A DNA stretch of 64,000 nucleotides from Microbacterium murale (GTDB lineage: Bacteria; Actinomycetota; Actinomycetes; Actinomycetales; Microbacteriaceae): contig NZ_JAUSXK010000001.1 in the NCBI RefSeq assembly GCF_030815955.1, positions 1,240,001-1,304,000 on the forward strand. Direction: 5' to 3'. Shown here in pieces: positions 17,733-25,269 of the stretch. Within the stretch, counting starts at the first letter, position 1. Each line of letters begins with the position of its first letter. Position numbers and translations under genes: made by a program. The notes under the pieces were generated by a model that made no database searches, was not told the DNA's origin, and saw nothing but the letters and a program-made list of their open reading frames with translations.

Positions 17733-17738
17733 TAGCAT
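17733..17738 (+). promoter_or_regulatory. Leaderless -10 box for the 53-residue membrane protein gene
   Basis: TAGCAT stands 7 nt before the ATG at 17746. Confidence 0.5.
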
Positions 17739-17745
17739 TTCTGCC

Positions 17746-17907
17746 ATGGTCATCATCATCCTCCTTGCAGCACTCGCCCTCACCGGTCTCGTTGCGACTC
17801 TCGTCGAACTGCGTCGGGATGGCTTCCATGCTGTCGCAACGGACTGGACTCGCGTGGCAGAGCGCGACAGCATCCAAGACGCAGAATCGACGCCCGCCTA
17901 CCGCTGA
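17746..17907 (+). CDS. Small single-TM membrane protein (53 residues)
   Basis: A short gene opening MVIIILLAALALTGLVATLV, a clear transmembrane helix of about 20 residues, followed by a charged cytoplasmic or external tail (ELRRDGFH, then TDWTRVAERD). A leaderless -10 box at the standard distance and the high-GC third-position pattern support it as a real gene. Function unknown; it is divergent from the GlxA-type regulator and followed 28 bp later by another membrane protein gene with its own -10 box. Confidence 0.65.
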   Translation: MVIIILLAALALTGLVATLVELRRDGFHAVATDWTRVAERDSIQDAESTPAYR

Positions 17908-17922
17908 CGATCAACAGGCGGT

Positions 17923-17928
17923 TATGCT
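17923..17928 (+). promoter_or_regulatory. Leaderless -10 box for the 17936 gene
   Basis: TATGCT is 7 nt before the ATG at 17936; this rejects an in-frame ATG at 17924 within the box. Confidence 0.55.
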
Positions 17929-17935
17929 CAGCGAC

Positions 17936-18469
17936 ATGAGCGACCCGCAGCAGCCTCAGATTCCGCCGTATGCGTCGAACCCGGGGCAGCCTCCTCAGCC
18001 TGGGTACCCTGCGCCGGGTACGCCGGCCCCGACCGCGCATCACTACTATCAGGGCGGGGCACCACAGGCCCCACCGGCGCAGCCCCAGTACACCCAGCCC
18101 CAGCAGGCGCAGTACGGCCAGCCCGTTTACTCCCCAGCCGCATCCGGGCCTGCCGACTCCAACACTCCGGGCCGCATCGGGTTCATCATCGGCCTCATCG
18201 GGCTCGCTGTCAGCCTGCTGACGAACGTGATCATCCAGATCATGATCCGCTCCGCCGACTACCAGTTGATCGGCCTCGTCAGCGGTGCGCTCTCGGTGCT
18301 CACGTTCCTCGCTTCGCTGGCGGCTCTCATCTTCGGGCTCATCGGACTCCGTAGAGTCGGCGCTCCTCATGGACTCGCCGGCATCGCGACGGGACTCGGA
18401 GGCGCAGGCGTCGTCGGCGCCGGCTTCACCTTCATCCTCAACGCGGTCAGCTCAGTCTTCTACTTCTGA
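17936..18469 (+). CDS. Pro/Gln/Tyr-rich N-terminal tail plus DUF4190-like membrane protein
   Basis: A 177-residue protein. The first 75 residues are a disordered, proline-, glutamine- and tyrosine-rich tail (PQQPQIPPYASNPGQPPQPG and YTQPQQAQYGQPVY). Three or four hydrophobic segments follow (about 80-100, 110-140, 150-175) with glycine-rich turns such as FGLIGLRRVGAPHGLAGIA, like actinobacterial DUF4190 proteins. Function unknown. Confidence 0.75.
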   Translation: MSDPQQPQIPPYASNPGQPPQPGYPAPGTPAPTAHHYYQGGAPQAPPAQPQYTQPQQAQYGQPVYSPAASGPADSNTPGRIGFIIGLIGLAVSLLTNVIIQIMIRSADYQLIGLVSGALSVLTFLASLAALIFGLIGLRRVGAPHGLAGIATGLGGAGVVGAGFTFILNAVSSVFYF

Positions 18470-18505
18470 GGCGACAGCGGGCTGCCCTCATAGGTGAGAG
18501 CCGTC

Positions 18506-19723
18506 TCAGTGTGCTCCGACCACGCGTTCGTAGATCTCGATCATCGCCGCGGTGCGCGATGACTGGCGGAACGCCTCTGCGACGTCAGGATCGGGTTTCG
18601 GCGCGGCACCTGCGGCGATGTCGGATGCCGCTCGCTGCAGTGTCGCAGCGAGCGCCGTGATGCGCTGGGCTTCGGATGCGGTGCGCCCATCGGCTCCAGG
18701 GCCGGGCACTGCCCAGAGCCCGCCGCGCAGCTCACCGGCGATGTCGGGGTCACTGACGATGGTCGGCGTCCCGAGCGTCGCCGCTTCGAACGGCGTCATG
18801 CCCTGCGTCTCGAAGCCGATCGAGGTCTGCACCACGGCATCCGCCGCAGCGATCCTCGCGAGCGTCTCGGCGTACGAGAGGCGGCCGGCGAAACGGATGC
18901 CGTCATGGCCACGAGCGATCTTCTCAGCGGCACGTCGCTGCGCGCCCCCTCCGATGACCTCGATATCGGCATCCACCCGCGATTCGACGACGGCTTCGAG
19001 GAACGGCAGCAGCCGCTTCTCCGGGCTCATGCGCCCGAGCCACACGAAGCGCGGGCGCTGCGGATGCGAAGTCGCGGCGTCCCGTGCAGCGAGCGTCTGG
19101 GCCAGCAGCTCGTCGTCGATGCCGTTCCACACCACATCCACGCGCTCGAAGACGCCGTGACGCTCCAGCCGGCGCGCGAAGTGGCCGGACGGTGCCGTGA
19201 CGGCGTCGGATCCCTGGGCGATGCCACGCAGGAACGCCCACCCGTCGCCGCCCGGGACCGGCCGACCGATCCCCCGCATCGCGATTCGCCGCCAGAGATT
19301 GAGCACGGCCAGCACCGGTTTGTGCAGCGGCGTGACGGCGGCCATGCCGACGTCCACCCGGTTGTGCATCGTGTGCACGACGGGGATGCCGTGACGGTGG
19401 GCGAAGCGATGCCCGATGAACGCCCCCCAGAAGTCGGCCTGCACGTGCACCAGATCGACAGGCGGCCGGTGGGCGCATGCCCGGTCGAGGAAGCGATCGT
19501 TGCGCCGCCCCGGCCACGACATGGAGTACTCGCGGTCACCGGTGATCGGGATCGACGGGGTGTCCAGGTAGCCGGCATCCGAGTCTCGCGCCACGTGCAT
19601 CTTCGGAGCCACCACCGTCACCGTGTGCCCGGCGCGCTCCAGATATCGTCGCTGCAGCCTCATCGACACCTGTGCGCCACCGAGCGACTCCAGGTGCTGA
19701 TCGCCGAAGAAGACGATGTGCAT
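18506..19723 (-). CDS. Family 4 glycosyltransferase (GT-B)
   Basis: Retaining GT-B glycosyltransferase of 405 residues, probably peripheral at the inner membrane. N-terminal GGAQVSMRL acceptor loop; C-terminal donor domain with FVWLGRMSPEKRLLPFLEAV and the E-x7-E region FETQGMTPFEAATLGTP. It follows a second GT4 gene on the same strand with an 11-nt gap, so the two likely act in one glycoconjugate or glycolipid pathway. Donor and acceptor cannot be read from sequence. Confidence 0.88.
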   Translation of the reverse strand: MHIVFFGDQHLESLGGAQVSMRLQRRYLERAGHTVTVVAPKMHVARDSDAGYLDTPSIPITGDREYSMSWPGRRNDRFLDRACAHRPPVDLVHVQADFWGAFIGHRFAHRHGIPVVHTMHNRVDVGMAAVTPLHKPVLAVLNLWRRIAMRGIGRPVPGGDGWAFLRGIAQGSDAVTAPSGHFARRLERHGVFERVDVVWNGIDDELLAQTLAARDAATSHPQRPRFVWLGRMSPEKRLLPFLEAVVESRVDADIEVIGGGAQRRAAEKIARGHDGIRFAGRLSYAETLARIAAADAVVQTSIGFETQGMTPFEAATLGTPTIVSDPDIAGELRGGLWAVPGPGADGRTASEAQRITALAATLQRAASDIAAGAAPKPDPDVAEAFRQSSRTAAMIEIYERVVGAH

Positions 19724-19734
19724 GGGCGGCCCCG

Positions 19735-20976
19735 CTATTCCGGCAGTGGTTCGTCGCGGTAGAGCGCTTCGAAGGTGTCGAGAGTGCGGTTGATGTCGTG
19801 CACGGCGACGCCGTCGAGCGATGCCTGCTGCATCCGCTCGTACTCTGCGGGCTCTGCAGTCAGCACATCCGTGAGGCGTGCGGCGAGCTCTTCGGCGTTA
19901 CCCGGTTCGAAGAGGTAGCCGTTCTCACCGTCGTGCACGAGGTGCGGCAGCGCGACAGCATCCGCGGCGACGATCGGCAGCGCCGACGCCATCGCCTCCA
20001 TGGTCGCGATCGACTGCAGCTCGGCGATCGATGCGATCACGAACAGGCTTGCGCGCGACAGCAGAGCGCGCAGCTCCTCATCAGTGGTGCGGCCGTGGAA
20101 TGTCACGCGGCCGGCGAGACCGAGCTCGACCGCGAGACGCTCGAGGTTCTTTCGCTGATCCCCACCGCCGACGATGTCGAATGTCGCCTCGAGCGCGGGG
20201 TCGAGCTTCGTCATCGCCTGCAGAATGACTTCGATCTGCTTCTCGGCGGTGAGGCGCCCGACGAAGATGATGCGGTTCTTCTCCCGCGGCGCGATGACCG
20301 GCGTGTACTGGGTGCGGTCGATCCCGCAGCTGATCGGGATGACGCCGCTGATGTCGATCGTCTTCTCCAGGAAGTCCGCCGCCCGTCGGGTCGGCGTCGT
20401 GACCGCCCTGGTGAGCTTGAGCGTGCGCTCCGCGTCGCCCCACGCGAAGTCGATGACCCGGCGGTTGATGAACTCGGGAAGCGCGGTGTGATCGAGGATG
20501 TTCTCGGCCATCACGTGGTTGGTCGCCACGACCGGGATGCCGCGCTCGTGGGCGATGCGTGACAGACCGCGACCGATCACGATGTGCGACTGGATGTGCA
20601 CGACGTCGGGTTTCACGCGGTCGATCACCTTGCGCGCGTAGTGCTTGGAGCGCCACGGCCACACGAACCGCAACCAGTCGTGCGGCGCCCAGCGGACCGA
20701 TGGCAGACGATGCAGGGTCATCGGTTCGCCCTCGATCACCTCAGTGCGAGGCTCTGCCCGGCGGTACTTCTGGTTCGGCGCCACGACATGCACGTCATGG
20801 CCGCGCTGCACGAGGCCGGCCGCCAGACGTTCGGCGAAACGCGCCGCGCCATTGATGTCCGGAGCGAAAGTGTCGCAGCCGATGACGATGCGCAGCGGGC
20901 GATCGTTTCCTGCGTGGGTGGACTCGGGGGCGCTCGACGGGTCGATCGGGTCGATCGGAGCGTCAGAGGAGGTCAC
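19735..20976 (-). CDS. Family 4 glycosyltransferase, phosphatidylinositol/diacylglycerol mannosyltransferase-like
   Basis: GT-B enzyme of 413 residues. After a 25-residue Asp/Pro/Ser-rich lead the family core starts at RIVIGCDTFAPDINGAARF, the GxNGAxxx acceptor motif of lipid-linked GT4 enzymes. HIQSHIVIGRGL and FVGRLTAEKQIEVIL follow, then the E-x7-E motif in IAELQSIATMEAMASALP. This pattern is shared by PimB/MgtA-type lipid glycosyltransferases (family knowledge); the sugar is unknown. First gene of a two-gene operon. Confidence 0.88.
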   Translation of the reverse strand: MTSSDAPIDPIDPSSAPESTHAGNDRPLRIVIGCDTFAPDINGAARFAERLAAGLVQRGHDVHVVAPNQKYRRAEPRTEVIEGEPMTLHRLPSVRWAPHDWLRFVWPWRSKHYARKVIDRVKPDVVHIQSHIVIGRGLSRIAHERGIPVVATNHVMAENILDHTALPEFINRRVIDFAWGDAERTLKLTRAVTTPTRRAADFLEKTIDISGVIPISCGIDRTQYTPVIAPREKNRIIFVGRLTAEKQIEVILQAMTKLDPALEATFDIVGGGDQRKNLERLAVELGLAGRVTFHGRTTDEELRALLSRASLFVIASIAELQSIATMEAMASALPIVAADAVALPHLVHDGENGYLFEPGNAEELAARLTDVLTAEPAEYERMQQASLDGVAVHDINRTLDTFEALYRDEPLPE

Positions 20977-21101
20977 GGATGGCAGCCTTAAGGTACGCGT
21001 CGGAGAAGTGCCCGGTTCAGGGCGCTGGCAACTCTACCCGAGCGGTCTGCACGCCCTCGGGAGGCCAGCCGCAGTCAGAGCGCTCGCGCAGGCTCATCCT
21101 C

Positions 21102-21107
21102 TACCGT
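21102..21107 (+). promoter_or_regulatory. Leaderless -10 box for the 21114 gene
   Basis: TACCGT stands 6 nt before the ATG at 21114. Confidence 0.45.
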
Positions 21108-21113
21108 GGTGAC

Positions 21114-21701
21114 ATGCGCATCGCCAGCACCGCAGACCCGCAGCTCTGGATCCCCGTGACGGATTCATTCGGATGGAAAGGCCGCCGCCATCGCAAAGCG
21201 GCGTTGCGGATGCTGATGGGCAATGCCGTGCAGGCAGGCGGCGGTACTCCCGCCCGCGGAACGCGCATCGGCGCCTGGGCCATCAGCCAGCTCGCCCCGG
21301 CCATGATGAAGCGCGCTGACGGCCGCGTGCTGGTGTGGACGTGGAAGGCGGATCCGGAGATCGTCGTCGCCATGGCGACGACGCAGGAGCTGACGAACGA
21401 TGTGCGCAGGGCGCGGGCCATGATGCCCATCGAGTACGACGACACCGAGTCGTTCCCCACTCGTCTCGGCGTCGGCGAGAAGCTCGTGATGTCGTTCCCC
21501 GAACAGCCCTCGGCTCTTCCGTTCGCCACGTACACCTGGGACACCGGTACGCATCTGGTCACCCTGTCCGCCGTGGGCGGCTCCCGTGAGACCTTCGGCA
21601 TGCTCATCCCGGCTCTCGACGATCTGGCTCGCAGCATCCGCATCGCCGGCGACCTCGAGGGCGGCGAGTCACCCGAAGTGCTGCGGATCGACCCCGCCTG
21701 A
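21114..21701 (+). CDS. Conserved hypothetical protein
   Basis: A 195-residue soluble protein that I do not recognise. Features: basic N-terminal third (WKGRRHRKAALRMLM), a WTWKADPEIVVAMATTQEL core and a C-terminal TYTWDTGTHLVTLSAVGG strand-rich segment. No signal peptide or TM segment. The ATG was chosen by the leaderless box; a longer open frame upstream covers the glycosyltransferase promoter and is unlikely to be coding. It precedes the marR operon by 45 bp. Confidence 0.7.
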   Translation: MRIASTADPQLWIPVTDSFGWKGRRHRKAALRMLMGNAVQAGGGTPARGTRIGAWAISQLAPAMMKRADGRVLVWTWKADPEIVVAMATTQELTNDVRRARAMMPIEYDDTESFPTRLGVGEKLVMSFPEQPSALPFATYTWDTGTHLVTLSAVGGSRETFGMLIPALDDLARSIRIAGDLEGGESPEVLRIDPA

Positions 21702-21720
21702 ACCCAATTTAGTGAAGTAA

Positions 21721-21746
21721 GGTAATGATGTAGTACCATCACTACC
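21721..21746. promoter_or_regulatory. MarR operator overlapping its own -10 box
   Basis: GGTAATGATG and CATCACTACC are complementary in 9 of 10 positions around TAGTAC, ending right at the marR start codon. The leaderless -10 box TACCAT (21734-21739, 7 nt before the ATG) lies inside the palindrome, so a bound MarR dimer would cover the promoter. Confidence 0.7.
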
Positions 21747-22190
21747 ATGAACCCGTTGCTGCTCGACCGCCTGCTGCAGATCGCCGAGCTGTTCCAGAAG
21801 GACATGGCACGCGCATTCGACGGGACTGGGTTGACGCCAGCACGCGTGCATCTTCTGTGGGTGCTGCAGCATGCCGGTCCTTCTACCCAGCAGGCTCTGG
21901 CGAAGCTCTGCGCGGTGAGTCCTCGCAACATCACCGGTCTCGTCGACGGGCTGGAGAGTTCGGGTCATGTGCGCCGCACACCCCACCCGACGGACCGCAG
22001 GGCCGTGCTGGTCGAGCTGACGCCGAGCGCCGTCACGACGATGACGCGGATGCAGCAGGAGCACGTCGAACTCAACGAGACCCTGATCTCGGCGATCGCT
22101 CCGGAAGATCGTGACGCCGTAGAGCGCGGGGTCACCGCTCTCGCGGAGCACTTGGCAGTGCTGGTGGCCGAAGCCGAGAGCGCGACATGA
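21747..22190 (+). CDS. MarR-family transcriptional regulator
   Basis: Winged-helix repressor of 147 residues. The recognition region reads STQQALAKLCAVSPRNITGLVDGLE and the wing HPTDRRAVLVELT with the conserved DxR. It probably autorepresses through the palindrome at its start codon and controls the overlapping membrane protein gene. Ligand unknown; MarR proteins commonly respond to phenolic or lipophilic compounds. Confidence 0.9.
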   Translation: MNPLLLDRLLQIAELFQKDMARAFDGTGLTPARVHLLWVLQHAGPSTQQALAKLCAVSPRNITGLVDGLESSGHVRRTPHPTDRRAVLVELTPSAVTTMTRMQQEHVELNETLISAIAPEDRDAVERGVTALAEHLAVLVAEAESAT

Positions 22191-22843
22191 GCACCGTCTC
22201 GATCGAGACGGCAGCCCCTTCCCCGTGGCGCCGGTTCCTCTCCCTCGCACACCGCGCACTCCTCGCAGAGTTGCGCATCTACGCCAGCATCGGCCGGGCG
22301 ATCGCCCGCCGCCCGGCAGTACCCCGCGGCGGCACCGGGATCGGATATCACCGCCCAGTGCTCACCATCCTCATCGTGTTCATCGTGCTGTCGGCGGTCG
22401 AGCTGCCGATCATCGATCTGATCGTGCACCGCTGGCCCGCCGTGCGCATCGCATTCCTGATCGTCGGCATCTGGGGCCTGACCTGGATGATCGGGCTGCT
22501 CTGCGCGATGCTGCTGCGCCCGCATTCCGTGGGCCCCGACGGCATCCAGGTGCGCAACGGTCTCGAGATCGACGTCGCGCTGCCCTGGGCGGAAGTCGCG
22601 TCCGTCGCGATCAACCGGCGCATCGACGAACCCAAGCAGCCGAGGATCATCGGTGCGGAGTACGCCGAGCGGATGCAGGACGAGACGAACATCGAGATCG
22701 AGCTGGAACGGCCGTACGCGGTGCGGCTGCCCGGCCTGCCGCCTCGTGGCGGCGAGCACCTCGTCGCCTCGGTGCGGATCTGGGCCGACGACCCACGAGC
22801 ATTCCTCGACGCCGCCCGCCCGTTCCTCCTCGATGCGGATTGA
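22187..22843 (+). CDS. Two-TM membrane protein co-transcribed with marR
   Basis: A 218-residue protein starting at an ATGA overlap with the marR stop. Two hydrophobic segments (about residues 58-80 and 88-112) are followed by a 100-residue soluble domain of alternating strands (GIQVRNGLEIDVALPWAEVASVAI) resembling a bacterial PH-like fold. No enzyme motif. The coupling with marR suggests an envelope-stress or resistance role, which is inference only. Confidence 0.75.
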   Translation: MSTVSIETAAPSPWRRFLSLAHRALLAELRIYASIGRAIARRPAVPRGGTGIGYHRPVLTILIVFIVLSAVELPIIDLIVHRWPAVRIAFLIVGIWGLTWMIGLLCAMLLRPHSVGPDGIQVRNGLEIDVALPWAEVASVAINRRIDEPKQPRIIGAEYAERMQDETNIEIELERPYAVRLPGLPPRGGEHLVASVRIWADDPRAFLDAARPFLLDAD

Positions 22844-22857
22844 GGCAGTGCTGCTCA

Positions 22858-22901
22858 TCCATCAGAATGGACGGCGCGCAGGCGTCGTCCATTCTGATGG
22901 A
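22858..22901 (+). terminator. Long perfect hairpin after the marR operon
   Basis: TCCATCAGAATGGACG and its exact complement form a 16-bp stem, extendable to 20 bp with one G-T pair and a 4-nt loop. It lies 15 nt beyond the membrane protein stop. It lacks a T-run but is the strongest stem in the area and probably ends the marR transcript. Confidence 0.6.
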
Positions 22902-22908
22902 CTACATT

Positions 22909-23031
22909 GGCGGAGGCAGCAGCGCGATCGCGTTGTTGAATCCTGACCGCATCTGAGGCGGTCTGCGAAGACGGAAGCGAGGTGGTACTCCCATGAGTGG
23001 TGATAGTTGCCATCAGCATCCGGACTCCGCC
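22909..23031 (+). ncRNA. Candidate structured leader RNA upstream of mgtE
   Basis: The gap before mgtE is 314 bp, much longer than most here. TGGCGGAG (22908-22915) pairs perfectly over 8 bp with CTCCGCCA (23025-23032), closing a 110-nt domain. Inside lie a GACCGC/GCGGTC hairpin (22945-22963), a CGCGATCGCG element and an ACTC/GAGT hairpin. This closing-helix plus internal-hairpin layout is like a riboswitch, and mgtE genes are often magnesium-regulated. I see no clear match to the classic M-box core, apart from a loose AGGTG...CTCC similarity at 22979-22991. Confidence 0.35.
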
Positions 23032-23058
23032 ATCGCATTCGAGACGCCCAGCCTCTGA
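22993..23058 (+). CDS. Possible 21-residue leader peptide before mgtE
   Basis: An ATG at 22993 preceded by GAGGTGG with a 7-nt gap opens a 21-codon frame (MSGDSCHQHPDSAIAFETPSL) ending at TGA 23058, 99 nt before mgtE. Its body overlaps the 3' part of the proposed leader structure. Translation would compete with the 8-bp closing helix, as in attenuators. It is only an open frame with a plausible ribosome site, so low confidence. Confidence 0.25.
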   Translation: MSGDSCHQHPDSAIAFETPSL

Positions 23059-23157
23059 CGTCTCGCGCGGGTGTCCGGCTTCGACTCATCCGTCCAGCCG
23101 ACGACCGCCGGCGCATGTTCTTGCGCTTCTCGTCGGCTTGCCCGAAAGAAGCCCTCC

Positions 23158-24528
23158 ATGACCACGGAGCAGATCCCCACCCAGAACTTCGACACCGCTG
23201 ACCTCCTCGAACTGATCGAGCAGAGTCTGTCCCGTCGTGATCTGGCCGCAGCATCGACCACTCTGTCACCGGTGCCGACATGGCAGATCGTGCAGGTTCT
23301 CGAACGGCTGAACCCCCGAGACTGCGCCGTCGTCTACCGGCTGCTGCCGAAGCAGCAGGCCGTCGAGGTCTTCGAGGCGCTCTCTCCGGAGCTGCAGGGC
23401 GAGCTCGTGCGCAGCCTGCAGGATGCCGAGGTCGCTGCGCTCTTCGCCGAGCTGGACCCGGACGACCGGGTCTGGCTGCTCGATGAGCTGCCGGCGTCGG
23501 TCGCTCCGCGCCTGCTCCGAGGGCTCTCGCCGCATGAGAGGGAGCTCACAGCGTCGGTACTCGGGTATTCGCAGGACTCGATCGGTCGGCGCATGAGCCC
23601 CGAGTACGTGACCACCCATCCCGACCTCACCGCAGCGGAGACCCTGCGGCGCATGCGTGCTCGCATCGCCGATGCGGAGACGATCTACACCCTTCCGGTG
23701 ACCGACCACGCGCGTCGGGTCGTCGGCGTCGTCAGCCTCCGCGACCTGCTGGCCGCCGATGACGACGCATTCGTCGAGTCCCTGATGCAGGACGCGCACA
23801 CCGTGCCGGCCGACTCCGGCGCCGAGGCCGCTGCTCGCGACTGCACTGATCTGGGACTCCTCGCGGTCCCGGTGGTCGACAGCGAGCATCGCCTTGTCGG
23901 GATCTTCACGATCGATGATGCCGCGCGCATCCTCAAGCGCGAGGAGAGCGAGGATGCCGCCCGCCAGGGTGGAGTGGAGCCGCTCGCCCGACCGTACCTG
24001 TCCACGCCGATCCGACGGATCGTGCGCTCGCGCGTCGTGTGGCTCCTTGTTCTCGCGGTCGGCGCGACCCTCACCGTGAAGGTGCTGTCGGTATTCGAAG
24101 CGACGCTGGAACAGCTCACTGTGCTGGCGTTGTTCGTGCCGCTGCTGATCGGGACGGGCGGGAACACCGGGAATCAGGCCGCGACGACCGTGACTCGTGC
24201 GCTCGCGCTCGGGGAAGTGCGCCCGCGGGATCTGGTGCGCGTGCTGACCCGCGAACTGCGCGTGGGGCTGTCTCTGGGGGTGCTTCTCGGCCTGCTGGGG
24301 TTCGGGATCACGGCGCTGGTGTACGACTGGCAGATCGGGCTCGTGATCGGGTGCACCCTCGTCGCCGTGTGCTCCGTGGCCGCGACGATCGGCGGGATCA
24401 TGCCGCTGGTCGCCCGAACGATCAGGGTGGACCCGGCGGTCTTCTCCAATCCGTTCATCACCACGTTCGTGGATGCCACCGGGCTCGTGATCTACTTCGT
24501 CATCGCCAAGGCGATCCTGGGCATCTGA
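23158..24528 (+). CDS. mgtE: MgtE magnesium transporter
   Basis: Magnesium channel/transporter of 456 residues. N-terminal MgtE_N superhelical domain (about 30-145; ERLNPRDCAVVYRLLPKQQ, then LLDELPASVAPRLLRGL), two CBS domains (about 150-275; YVTTHPDLTAAETLRRMR and GLLAVPVVDSEHRLVGIFT), and a C-terminal five-helix pore (about 310-456) with the family motif TGGNTGNQAATTVTRALALGE. The N-domain and CBS pair gate the pore by cytosolic magnesium in known MgtE. The ATG at 23158 follows a weak AAGAAG ribosome site. The long leader may add RNA-level control. Confidence 0.95.
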   Translation: MTTEQIPTQNFDTADLLELIEQSLSRRDLAAASTTLSPVPTWQIVQVLERLNPRDCAVVYRLLPKQQAVEVFEALSPELQGELVRSLQDAEVAALFAELDPDDRVWLLDELPASVAPRLLRGLSPHERELTASVLGYSQDSIGRRMSPEYVTTHPDLTAAETLRRMRARIADAETIYTLPVTDHARRVVGVVSLRDLLAADDDAFVESLMQDAHTVPADSGAEAAARDCTDLGLLAVPVVDSEHRLVGIFTIDDAARILKREESEDAARQGGVEPLARPYLSTPIRRIVRSRVVWLLVLAVGATLTVKVLSVFEATLEQLTVLALFVPLLIGTGGNTGNQAATTVTRALALGEVRPRDLVRVLTRELRVGLSLGVLLGLLGFGITALVYDWQIGLVIGCTLVAVCSVAATIGGIMPLVARTIRVDPAVFSNPFITTFVDATGLVIYFVIAKAILGI

Positions 24529-24592
24529 GGACCTGCACTATCGCCCATCGGAGCGCGCGACCGGCTTCCTCTTGGCGTACGCGAAGAGATGC

Positions 24593-25243
24593 TCAGCGCT
24601 GCAGCCAGGCCAGCACGGCGAGCACCCTGCGGTGATCGGCGCCAGAGGCAGCATCAAGATTCAGCTTCTGAAAGATCGCCGTGACGTTTTTCTCGACCGC
24701 ACCGACACCGATGAAGAGGGCAGATGCGATGGCCGTATTCGTGCGCCCCTCGGCCATCCCTGCCAACACCTCGCCCTCGCGCCGCGTGAGCGTCTCGAGG
24801 GGATCCTGCCTGCGGCTGATCAGTTGCGCGATGACCTCCGGGTCGAGCACGGTTCCCCCGGCCTGTATCCGGTCGATCGCATCCTTGAGCTCGTCGAGTG
24901 ACGCGACCCGGTCCTTGAGCAGATATCCGACGCCGCCAGTGCCGGAGGAGAGCAGCTCCTGCGCATAGGCGACTTCGACGTACTGCGACAGCAACAGGAT
25001 CCCCACGCCGGGAAGAAGCTCACGCGCCGCGAGCGCTGCCCGCACGCCTTCATCACGAAAGGTCGGCGGCATCCGCACGTCGAGTACGACGAGATCCGGG
25101 GCGATCTCGACGAGATCCGCCAACAGCAGCTCGGCATCCGGATACGATCCGACGACCTCGACGCCTGCCTCCATCAGGATGCGCACGAGGCCTTCGCGAA
25201 GCAGAACCGAATCATCGGCGACGACGACGCGAAGAGCACTCAT
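24593..25243 (-). CDS. NarL/LuxR-type response regulator
   Basis: Two-component response regulator of 216 residues. Receiver domain with VVVADDSVLLREGLVRIL, phospho-acceptor Asp in LVVLDVRMPP (about 53) and conserved Lys in GYLLKDRV; C-terminal LuxR helix-turn-helix starting LTRREGEVLAGMAEGRTNTAIA. The ATG at 25243 is chosen over a start three codons upstream because of the leaderless box. It follows the sensor kinase gene by 26 nt. Confidence 0.93.
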   Translation of the reverse strand: MSALRVVVADDSVLLREGLVRILMEAGVEVVGSYPDAELLLADLVEIAPDLVVLDVRMPPTFRDEGVRAALAARELLPGVGILLLSQYVEVAYAQELLSSGTGGVGYLLKDRVASLDELKDAIDRIQAGGTVLDPEVIAQLISRRQDPLETLTRREGEVLAGMAEGRTNTAIASALFIGVGAVEKNVTAIFQKLNLDAASGADHRRVLAVLAWLQR

Positions 25244-25250
25244 GCACCCC

Positions 25251-25256
25251 ACACTA
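25251..25256 (-). promoter_or_regulatory. Leaderless -10 box for the response regulator
   Basis: On the minus strand TAGTGT lies 7 nt before the ATG at 25243, inside the 26-bp gap after the kinase gene. The regulator may therefore also be transcribed alone. Confidence 0.45.
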
Positions 25257-25269
25257 TGCGGTGATCACG

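Noticed and set aside
22909..23031. Classic M-box riboswitch
   Set aside because: The conserved M-box core strings are not found; only a loose partial resemblance.
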